Assembly (NCBI GenBank): GCA_008360955.1
Contig: LUCM01008249.1
Coordinates: forward strand, 85,847 to 149,846
DNA: 64,000 nucleotides
Direction of reading: 5' to 3'
DNA from: Fasciolopsis buskii
Taxonomy: Eukaryota > Platyhelminthes > Trematoda > Plagiorchiida > Fasciolidae
Part shown: in pieces, positions 26,976-39,000 of the stretch
Layout of the letters: the number at the start of each line of letters is the position of its first letter
Position numbering within the stretch: the stretch's first letter is position 1
Translations under genes and position numbers: made by a program
The notes under the pieces: model-generated
What the model was told of the DNA's origin: nothing
Databases searched by the model: none
Seen by the model: the letters and a program-made list of their open reading frames with translations, nothing else

Positions 26976-28209
26976 CGGAGACCGTAGCAGGGGAATGCAC
27001 GTTCGGAAATGTCTGCTCTTCTCGTTTGCAGATGACTACATATCCCACTGTTTGCTTGTAACTGTAGGCGACAGCGATTCTACAGCTTGGGCATTTTCTT
27101 GTTTTTCATTTGCAATGGAGAGCCACACTTGTTCTTTTGAGTTGAATAATGAGCGTGATTTGATTGTGATCAAGCATTTGGTACAAATTACAAGTTAAAT
27201 AATTGTTTTTAATTAGTCCGGGCAACACGATAGGTAGGTAGTTGTAAGCAGTAGAATACAGCCAGTTGTGGTGGTGTGCATCGCCGGTTCACACCAAAAC
27301 TCACCCACGCAATAAGCGAGCAATCAAGTCAGTCTTTCAGTCGAAAGGTCATTAAGCCGGTTAACGAGTAATCTATGGTCGATCTGACATATGTCACAGT
27401 TTTTCGGAACCATTCTTCCTGCAGTGTTTACGTCCCTGTTAGGAATTGGTGCGCCCGAACGGAGGTGCGAATCCGGGACGAACGATTGTGAGTCGAATAC
27501 CTTAACTATTTAGGCTATCGGGCAGTTTCGGAACGGCTTGCTAAACTTCACCATGGTTTCTTAGTGGTGAGTTGAGCGATGATATCACGTGGTGAACTAT
27601 TTCGTAAAACTGCATTGTCAAACTTTTACATGCCCTCATCCATCCCACTCGACCGGAGATCTCGGGACATTCCACTCCGATACGGAAAATAATAGAAGCG
27701 ATATCGATCAAGCGATTTGTTCACGTCCTTAGGTGGTACCAAATGAAAAGGGTTTGCTTCCCTAGTTTCACGGGCCGACAAACACAAACACGCATGTACA
27801 ACGATGTACGCGTGCTCCAGACAGAGGACTCTGGTCATTATTGTCTCAAGTGTGACTTTCTGAGGCCATAAACAGTCTCGCGAACTTACCAGGGCCATCA
27901 CGTTTATAACAGATTCCATTTTCTCACTCTACTTTCTACAAAAGATCGGTCATCGCTCTGTTGTTTCATCGAGGCAAAATTTGGACCAAATCCCACTTAC
28001 CTCTGAAGTGGAGGGGATGGAGACCAACTAATCAGGTTTTTGTTCGATTCATCAACTAAAGGAATTCTCTCATTCTCTCATGCAGCTTGAAAATCCCGCA
28101 ATTATTGAGATAAATCTGCCGATCTGCTGCAGTGACAACCAGTCGGTGGTTTGTGGTGAATTCCCCATGAGAATTTTTAATGCCAGAATGGTGGAACAGG
28201 TGGCTAGGT

Positions 28210-28269
<60 letters not shown>

Positions 28270-31200
28270 TGCTCACAGCTCTCGAATTATTCGGCTATTT
28301 GATTCTTCCATTGACTTCGTGACCACAATGAGTTGTGCCCCATTTTACCCAGAAAGTTTGAATCTCCGAATTGTTAGGCTTTAACTAATTAATTAATTAA
28401 TTACCCCGTACGTCTTCACCGCTTAGCAGCTGGACAGAAAAAACTAAGTTAAATTTGGCTGAGAAAATGACATGTACTGCTGAAGTTTTCAACACCAATA
28501 CGTAGAGTTTTACAGGCCCATCTCCCTGCCGTCTGCGATTCATGAGAAATGGATATGGTATTCAACAGGTGGAATCTGGTCACACGCATGCCAGTATTTG
28601 TGTGTATGTGTGTGTAAGGTCAAATCGTATTTGCGATGGCATTAGCAGAAGCTACAAAACGGATGCAAGCTGACAATAGGGTTGACAAACGAGAATATAC
28701 GTTTACAGTATCATTTCATTTGTTCACGATTAATAAGCATGCTAAAATATTGCAGTTGTGTTTGGCACCGAAAAAGCAATAGACTTTTGTCAATGTGAAG
28801 GATTATTGTCGAAGAAGAATGCACACTAGCAGCTGATGGGTACTTCTACTCGTTGGCTCGAACGCTGGACCGTTAATTTGAAAGTGTAACTCAAAGTCCA
28901 TTGGTTCCATGTGATACGCACTAAGGTTTGCAAAACATTCGAGCCATCTCCCCTATTTCCGTCAGTCTATGTGTATAACTTCAAGGCAAGCGGTTGAAAG
29001 CAAAACAATTCGAGGTTCCAAGAAATCAGAAAACGACATTTGCGTGTTTTGAAGGCCGGTGTTTTTGTGCGTGCGTAAGAAACATTAAGTTTGACAGTCT
29101 AAATAAAATCAGTTTGCGAAACACTTGTTTTCAGTAACTCTTTCTCAAACCGTTTGCAAATTGCATGGGAAAGATATAAAATAAATTTTGCAGTAAGACA
29201 TGGACAACACCAATCAGCGGTGCGAATTTACGTCGATCAAATCGTCACTGTTATGTGATTGTTTAACTTAACCTGTCAGTGACTTGGTGACGGTCAAGTT
29301 CGGCCTTGGACACTTGTGGGCCACGGTGCTTGCGGTGTCTCGACCGAACGTTTTTGAGCGCAGAAGTTCCTGATATCTGTGGCTTCGGCAATACATACAG
29401 AACTCCTTTGCATTTGTGTAGAGGGGACGCAATGGAAGAAAGTGAATGCTGTGCTTGGATTACGACCATCTTTCAAATGTTCATAGTACTGTTATGTAAT
29501 CAGATGGAGTCGGATTCATCGGAAAATTCATGTGTCAATCCGCCCGAACTTACATCCACCTCAAGACCATTGCGTCAGCAGAATTACCCAAATCTACTAG
29601 TGGTTTTAATTGTTTGAGGACAGTGATCCTGATGACGTGAGTGAATGACCGATGAACGGGCCGCTAAGCTCGTAAACTGCGGTTTTTATCTTCAAAAATG
29701 TGGAAAACACCATGTGCTACTTACTGAAGTAAAAACAACCGTATGGTCTGTAGCCGAAAAATATGGATTTTTTTCTTTTCTTTACTTGACTGACTGCCCC
29801 GGAATCCGCCTTTCGCATACATATCTTGGGCCATCTAGAAGTACCAGAGTCAAGTTTCGCTCAGATAAGAACAAATCAGAGATTCATATCGTCTATCATA
29901 CCCAGGGTTCAAACCGGGTCTATCCTATCGGAAGGTGTTTTGCCTCTGCGTAAACTGAATTACCGTACTAAGTTTTTTCGGATATTGCTTCCTCGGTCAT
30001 TTGAACTAATCAAACGGTTCATCTTGGGGCTTACTAGTTGGTCGTCATCGGTCTGAGTTGGACCATTCGTTCATTGACAGTTTTCATTTCAGACCCGAAA
30101 CTGAACCCAATCGAAAAACGCCCTGACAAGGGACTTGGGCGAAATAACGACAAAATCCGTCTACCGACTGATAGGTGACTTGTCCAAAACACGTCGGAGA
30201 TGGTATTACACCGAAGAGGGTGAGTCATGTCAAATTGAGGCTTCTCACCGGAATCGCCATGGTCTTGCATAGGTGGATGAGAGTGCAGTTAAATGAAGAA
30301 CCGAAAACTTCAGTGGAGCAATTTTTGATGTTTTATGCACGTTGGAATGATAGCGTTTGAACGAGCGAGACCAAAATACGCACATCATCGTTAATTCTTT
30401 TTATTCAATGCCCACTTCATTCACCGCGGACTGCCCTGCATACGATATTTCGTCAAAACTTACTAACTTCAGCCTTCCTTTTCACTTCCTTTAAAGGTAA
30501 TTTATTACGGACTGATCAGTCAGTCCACCGGGGAAAATTGGGATCTGGGAAAGTTGACACTGTCCACAGCCAAACCGATGGAAGGGGGTGGCATGCCCGA
30601 ACTACAACTGGAGCGTATTGCACTGAAGGAAGTTGAAAGGTGAGTCAACTACCGGACTATTTGTTACACGGGCTTTAATTTTATAGTAATAATAGTTGCT
30701 AAACATGGAGAATAACTTGTGACAGTTTCGTTGCATGGTTCCGTGATATTCCAGACTGACTCACGAATACACCAGGGTTGCCTTTTTTTATTTGGAGTTC
30801 TGCAAATTCGTGAGATTCTGTGGGGGCATAAAACATCTGGCTGTTAGTTTTCCACTGGTGATCGGTGAAGTAGTCCGGTCTCTTTCTGCCTGCGTTATCG
30901 GGAAGCGCCAGACAGCATGAACTCTTGGTTATTGATTGGCTGTATTTCGATCACCGGTAATCAAGGCGAGAGCTCGGTTTGACTCTGGTGCAGACAAGCC
31001 GAGAATGGCATCCCGTCATCCCTTATTCATCTGATAGTTTGACAATACCCTCCTGCTTGAGAGTTCGGAAATTCCAAAGGCACAATATTGCACTGGTCGT
31101 CGCGGGTTGGATATCCAGAAAATAAAAATTTGGAACAAACTGACAGACCAACTTACTGTTGCGTGATTAGAGCATCCCATGAATCTAGAGAACTTCAGTT

Positions 31201-34200
31201 GGATAACAGAAAACGCGTCTGTGAACGAGTCCTTCAAGAATACCACAACCATTCTGTAATGCAGTTTGTTTGGATGTACAGAACAGTAGTGATTTGTAAC
31301 ACGTGCGTGGACCCCGCAGTGGTACTGCCAAAAGCTGATATGCTTCTCCATCCTGTAGGGAAGTCACTTCCAACGTGCGGTTGCTCTTACAATGGATTAA
31401 ACAGAAATGATCACGTCTGAGCGTTGAATGCATTCATAATTCTACACTTTCTTCCTCATGATATTACATAATTTTCATTCCATGAATTCCTTGGATAGGG
31501 GTTTTTCAAACCGATGAGTTCGTGAACATTTCTTGCTTGCAAACATGCACCGATGCCGGAAGTATTTGAAAACGGTAGCGGAACTAGCAGAAAGAAAACA
31601 TAATCGGCACAAAGTGCATGCGATGCTACACATACTAATAGGTCGACCGTCGCCACTATTTGAGGACGGTAGCGTTTTAGCAGAGCAAGCCCACGCGGTG
31701 AGCGAAATTGGAACACAACATCGAGCCATAGTTCTTCACATCGTGCTGTCTGAAGTCTTCCCTTATTGTTAAACTTCTTCCACATTTACCCTCTTCCCTT
31801 CTCATCCTCCGACCTACAGGAACAGTCTCATTCCTCACCTCCTTCTCTTATGCATAAATCACTAACTGGTAATGAATGATCTTAGAGCTCACCTCCAATA
31901 GTGGTGGTAATGCACTTTTATTCTCCTGTATCACTATGTGAACAAACCGCTTGGCTTACCACAATACTTTTCCTGCTGCACTTGCCATGTTTTTTGTCTT
32001 CGAGCTGAAAACTCACCTTCATGTCAAAGCAAGAAAGGACGATTCTACCTTGACTTTGACCGTTCCCATTATCCTGCATGCAACCTAATATGGATTAGTT
32101 GTATTAGGCTCTATGGACAGTCAAACATACCAACAGTTGGGACACCGTACAGGTATACGAGATTACTTCCCAGTCGGTGCACTTTCACAACAGGCCATCA
32201 AGATGGACACTAAAGCCGACAACAAACCCCAACTCATGATTTCAGCCTTGACGTAAGCATTTCATGAGCCTTATTGTTTTTCTTTGGGAGACCCTCTCAT
32301 TGTATTCCGACTACGGCCTCACTCCATCAGCCCTATCCAGTCGATAACAACTTTGATCCCTTACGAGAGAATATGCGATGTGAACATGAGTGTCGAACCC
32401 ATACAACTGGAGCAATATATCAGTTATGTAAAATCTGGTTGATCTGATGTTAGGCCCAATTCACCGTTAATGTTTATGATGGTGTGAATGCGCCCATGAA
32501 ACAATCGGTTCAAACTGGATGCGACGAGGATGAAGAAGATGAAACAGACGGAACATCATTGAAAAGGCTGGGTAACTGTAGGATAACCTGCAGACGGTCT
32601 CATTAAGAATATGGACGCTAATATGCGACTTCCAGAAGTGTCTCCTATTGGATTCTGGAGCTGCTATTGACGAAGCCTCTTCAGTCGATAAAACAAGGAG
32701 GACCAGAATAAAAGACCAGATGCGAGGCATGTATTGTATGCATAGTGGTGTCGAAATAACATTGGTACGGAGTGAAGCAAACCACAAAAGATAATGCCGA
32801 GCAATATGAGTGATTCGAAAGAGCAACGAGAACGAAAATACTCGGAGCACTCTTCTAATAAAACAAAGGCAAAGAGCAAATATCAAAAAGTCAAAATCCA
32901 GCGTCAAAGCAGATCTTAGAGAAAATGATGTCTGAATATAATCAAGTTTGCCCAAAAGACCGATGTTACCACACCAGGATGAAGTCAAACCGAACTCATA
33001 TTTTAAGCGAATCTCTTGGTCTGTCGATCAAATTCAAATGGGCCCCAGTCGATGTGTCTCTCTGTGTATTTGTATCATTATTCTTCATGTATTTGTGTTT
33101 GGGGAATCGATAGTCGTCTGCTGATTTGTGCTGGCATAAGAATCTAGTCCGTAAATCGCAGTGTGATGCTGCCTAAATTTTTGGATGTGAAATGCCCACA
33201 ACACAACTTCAGTTAAGTGTTACCACCTAAACTGTAATTAATTTTTAACCAGTTCACGGGACAGCTACCGACGCCGAGGTCAGGCGGACCGTTACAGTCG
33301 AAACCTCAAAGCCCGTTCGTTTCATGCAGAGGAAGCCTATCCCGATCGACTTCTTGCGAGTGATGAAGTGGAACGATGTTTTGCAGATGGGCCCCTATTA
33401 ACCAACAGTTACCGCGGTACCCTTAACTCAAATACGCACCCAAGTAATCTGGAGTCCAGTCTCTATTTGACAAAAGAAGGCAAACAATGGTCTATTCCAA
33501 CCCCAGTTGGATCAATGCAACTAACTGGACCCAGAAGAGTGAGCTTTATCAGTATAATAATCCATCCGTTTGTACACCGAACTTGACAGACCGGGTTCAG
33601 ATTTGGGCTAAGTAGACATTGTGCGCGTCTACCTGTTGATGCAGCCATAATGTTAGAGTACTTCAGCTGAGCCAGAGAACAAAGTGCAAGTAAGCAAACC
33701 AACGGTAAAATATTGAAACTATTGCGCCCTGTTCAGTCTCGTGAAGGTGGAATTTGTCGACCAGGGGATGGCTGGTGTTTCACTTAGGGCACCAAAGATA
33801 CCCACTGCTACTGATTCCTAATATGCTTAGTGGTATTGTTACTGGAAGCTTGCACGGTTTATGCTGATGAACAAGGGATTGGCAATTCCTCATTTGTCCT
33901 TTCTGTGGTCAGTTTAATCCTAAATTACTCAAACTGAACAGAGAATAGCTGAGTGGCTAGTTTTATGGGCTGAGTATTAAATTAATTAACAGCAGACAAG
34001 GCTATAGTAGATGATAGTTTAGTGGCCAGTAGGACATCAGTAAAGACCTAACGTATCTACTCATTAATAGCACTGGTTTTAAGGACCATATATGTTCTGG
34101 TTTGGGCTGTTCCTTAGACCGTTCATTATGGAAGTGTCCGTTTCTTACTGTCGATGGACTATGCACTCCAGTGAACGTTCACATGCCAATAATATGAGCT

Positions 34201-35780
34201 TATTTTGAGCCTAAACATCTCTTCTATTGTCTCAACTATGAAGTGGATACCAGTAGTGATGCCTTACCAGCATGTGTCTCTCTATACATTACATCCTTTT
34301 CAGTAGGTTGAAGCTAACTTTGCTCAGTATTATTAGGTTTGCTTGAATTTCATTGGTTTCCGCGTTACATGAATCGCGTTACACATTTGTAGCTAACTCT
34401 TTGCCCCGGAGGTGCATGTTGTGGCCAGGTGTCAACTCAGCTGCGGTTGTTTAACTGTGTGTACGGTTAGTTGGAATATCATTAGTCTGTGGCATCATGC
34501 AACGGGTTAGTGGGGATTTGGGACTGGAGATGTGTAGTGGCTCACGTCAGTTCTAGATGATCTGTTTCGACTGGGAACATATTCGTCATTGTTAGCAACG
34601 CATCGTGTCAGGTCACGTGAACCTTTTGCCTGAGTGGTACTGCACATAGGCCAGCTTACTCGATAATCGAAGACCGTCATTAATTGTCACAAAGTATGGC
34701 TAGCTCACTCCCTATCACCAACTTTCACCTACATTGCAGCTTGGTTCGGTCAGTGTCAACGTCGAACAAGAAATTATAAGCGGGATTGAACGGTCCAGAA
34801 ATCAAACCCTTTTAAAGCACAACATACAAGCGGAACAGACAAACTTTACGACACCAACAGATGAAATATTCGCACTTCCATGTCCTCTGTTTTCTGGTGG
34901 GCGTCGTCTCGCGGTTCGAACTCTAGATCCTTTCACGTGGCTCAACTCCGGCGCATCCGGGACGAGTGCACCAGCCTGTACTATTTCGTCAAATGACAGT
35001 CAATTCCAGTCGCTCACTTTTGAGGTCGAACATCCACCCAGTCTGATTCGCGGGACCGGTGAACCGCACCGAGTCAAGCTGGGAGAGCTGGAATTTCGTC
35101 CCATTCTGGAATATATCACCATACCGAAACTTTTGCCTAAAGCTTTCCTGCGAGCGCGTATGCACAACACGTCCGAATTCGCTCTTCTCGAAGGTCCAGC
35201 CAATGTTTATATTGACAACTGTTTCAATGGACAGGTAATCCTTAGAGTATATCGTTCGCCAAGTAGACTCGTAAAACAATAGCTGCAATGGTAAACATTA
35301 GAAAGGAATATATAAGGGCCTTTCGAAAGAAAACTAGGCGCATTTCCCAGTCAAAATGACATTCCTGAATTTGTGAAATTTGTACAAAGGCAAACGTATC
35401 TGTCAGAATTTCACTCATTCAGTCAGTAAATTACTCACTAATTCAGTATGTATTATTGTCTGCCCATTAAAGTGCTTAATTATCTATCTAAAAATCTAAC
35501 TACCTATCTATCTAACTATCTATTTACCTATCTATTTAACGATCTATATAAATATCTAACTATCCAAGTGTCTATTTATTTATCTATTTAAATATCTAGC
35601 TATCTAAATAACTAATTATCTATCTATCTATGCATATAGCACTCTATCTATAGAACGATCTATTTATCTAAATAACTGTCTATTTATTTATCTAAACACT
35701 TACCGATGTATTTATTAATCAATCAATCTATCTATCTATCCACACATATCTGTCTATCTATCCATCCATCTATCTATCTG

Positions 35781-35832
<52 letters not shown>

Positions 35833-35937
35833 CTNNNNNNNNNNNNNNNNNNNNNNNNNNNNNNNNNNNNNNNNNNNNNNNNNNNNNNNNNNNNNNNNNN
35901 NNNNNNNNNNNNNNNNNNNNNNNNNNNNNNNNNNNNN

Positions 35938-36012
<75 letters not shown>

Positions 36013-39000
36013 CTTCTCACTATCTCTCTACCTATCTATATATCTATGTTTCTATATATCTATTTTTTCCTTTTTTACTTCTGTTTCTAATTTTATCATT
36101 ATGATAATTGTTTGGAGACGTCATTTCCGTTCTGTCATTACAACGCTGCTTTCTAATTTCAAGTGGTCGTTGTCCCCTCCTCGATTTTTGGAAACGATAT
36201 TTTTTAGTTTAGCCAACGTTGAATCGGCCTGTTTCTTGTTAAATACTGTCAACTTAACGTATTTCTGTCCAAGTGGATTTCAAGTAGCAACTCATTCGGG
36301 ATTTTCTAAGACTTCCCTATTTTTTCTCTTAGGCTGTTTTACATTTTTACAACTAGTAAAATGATAACTTAAAAAATACTGAACTTTACCAAATGGGCTA
36401 GTCTTATTTCTTTTTTCATATTAAACCGGCAGCCGGTGCGGAATCCTTGGCGTTTTGCATAGTGCGTTTTGGCCACTAGTGATTTGTTTAGGCGTTTACT
36501 AAAACAGTCTATTGCATTCACTCCTGATTCAGAAGGCAATGACGACCGATCCAGCGGTCAGAAAATGTATTACTTGATGATCGTTTTAAGCTGCTCAGTA
36601 ATTGAAGAGCGATGTTTATGCTATTAGTCTACCGCTCCACTGGAATCACCAAATGGCTCAGTTATTTATAAATTCTCCTTAAACCCAGTCTATCTGTTAG
36701 TTCAGTCTAACCTCAGTCTGACAATCTTGAATTTGAAGAAGTTAGCTATGGATAAGTGAAATATTTCACTCACAGACTTTAAATATCGGTCCTGGACTGC
36801 GTGAATGCACATACGCAAAAAATTAAAGGCAGAACTAAGTTTGATATAGTCGACAGTGAAAAGTTATACATTTAGTGTGATTGCCAAGTCTGTTTGACAA
36901 CCTACATTGACAGGTTTGTCGCGACCATACGTTCAACGTTGCTTGACAGTTGTGGTTTGCTGCACCACTCCCTCGTGCGCAAGAGACGAGCACACATCTC
37001 TGTCGACAAAAGAATGAGACCTGTGACCGGTTAGCCCAGTGTCAGCTAAAGTTCAACTCGAGGTTGGTTCAGGTAGAAGTTAATGACAAATAGCCTCCAT
37101 TTTATCGGGTTCATTTTCTCTTCTCTGTCCTTCATTGCAAGTGATGCTCTGCTATGTATTTGTGGTGGTGGCGGAGCACAAAACGGACAAACAACACAAG
37201 TCTCAGTCCTCTGAGACTATGAGCGCAATCACAACGGGCATCGAGCCTATGACAGCACAATTACAAATTGAGCACAACACTGACTGAATACACAAGGGGT
37301 GACACTGACCCGTAGTCGCACAACGGCTAACACGGCACGGGAACCGCAGAATACGACGCGCACGACTCAAGTTAGATCTCCCTCTTGCTGAACACAGAAG
37401 ACGTGTATTGACACACAGCACGGTAAGCCGGAAGAAACATGTCTTTAAGCTCGGGTCACCACCACTTATATAGTCCTAGGCCAGGTCGGGCGTCGGACCT
37501 TGCGAATTAATGCGAAAGTTATAAAACTGACCAATCAGCGTGCAGCAATGGAGGGTATGGCGATAATTTAATTAAAGGTGAAACCGAAAGTAGCGGAAAA
37601 GCAAGAAAGCGATACGGTTTTAGGAAAAGATAATAACAAAAATAGAGTCCTCATAAAAGATTAAGAGAGACATGGCCTTCTCCCCAACATGCCCCCACTT
37701 ACTTCCCGAAGTGTCACGAAAAGCGTATCACTATCGTCCTTTTCCTCCAGCTAGAGCAGGCTGTTAGTTTTGACCTTACTTCCAGGTTTTCCGACGATGG
37801 AAGCACCTCCCTGAGTAACACTTACCGGGTGCCGGTGGGATTCGCCAGCCCGACCTAATTCCCAGCCAACCTTTCGCTAGTAATTCCCATGGCACTATTG
37901 ATCCTCTGGAAGAATTTGCATTGGGTATTACTCCGAAGCTGTGCGATAACCTCAAGCTTGCATCCCGCCTATGGAGCGATAGTTAAAAAATCACCGTGGA
38001 CTTAGTCCATGACGCGCTCAGTGTGCCGTTGTTGGTTAGGACTACTTTCTAACTTTAATCAATTTATTGGCCCGGAATAAAACCAGGTTACCTGCTATAC
38101 ATATTGTGGCTAACTATATCAATTGAATGCATAACAGCATGCAAATCCAACGGAACTTTAAAAGTCCGCTTGTTTATGCGATGACGTCAACACTAGGACA
38201 AAGTCGGCATCTTCGTCATTCCTCCTCTTCTTTAGCTCCAACTTCGTATACGTTGTAAACCTCTTATGAAGAGAAGGTAACTAGCCATACTGATCAATTC
38301 GTGGTGTAAACAGGTCTCGTCCGATCGTGAACTACTCGTCAAGGTTCATACGAAAGGGCCATTCCTTTCTGTTCGTAAATCGCCTCTCCTACCCAATTAT
38401 GTAAGTTTACGAATACAACAGCAAGCCGGACGGTCCGTCAAAAAAGTTTTGTTTACGACAATCGGCATGGGTAGACATTTAATTAGGATGTGAACGAGAC
38501 GGCGAATTTCTCCAAATCTCCGTACTTGGTCCATACGATTTGAGCCGAAAGGCAAACGGTCGATTTATGCCAAAAGCAGCTAGGCGTTCCGGACAGTGGT
38601 ATTCGATGGGGTTCATACATGGGCCAATCGGAAAAGGACAAAGCAAAATGAGACAAACGTGAGCCAAAGCTCAGCAAGCCCATCAGCAAGCATCAAAACA
38701 ACCACAATCAAATCCAATATGGCACCGCGCAACTTGAACTGTACCGTTCTGGAGATTCAACCTTGGGAAGCCAATTTGGCACTAACTGTGTCTATTCAAA
38801 CAAACTCGTGATATTACATGAGTTTCTCAATCCGACTGCCTGCCGATATCGAGGAGCATGTCCAATTTTCCGGTGTGTGGCGTCATTATAATTCAAGATT
38901 TGCCCCTTCTTGGTAGTTGTATTGGCAAAAGAACCAAGAATAGTTTGGATATACTTCTGTTAGGACAGTTATTAAGCTAGTTGATTGGAATTCAGTCAAG

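Larger units (their letters stand above)
24171..30496 (+). other. Intron 3 (6.3 kb)
   Basis: GT-AG intron holding a gypsy reverse transcriptase scrap (25.7-25.9 kb), a SINE (27.3-27.5 kb), two long (TA)n runs and a short (ATTA)n run. A tRNA-like piece near 24614-24690 (TAATGGTTAGGGCGTTCGAC) may be another SINE head. Confidence 0.75.

Noticed and set aside
32467..32988. 173-codon minus-strand frame rich in Phe, Leu and Ser
   Set aside because: No recognisable family, an odd hydrophobic composition, and it lies inside intron 4; most likely chance or decayed repeat.
35706..36104. 132-codon open frame of SIYL repeats
   Set aside because: It is a translation of the TATC microsatellite across Ns.
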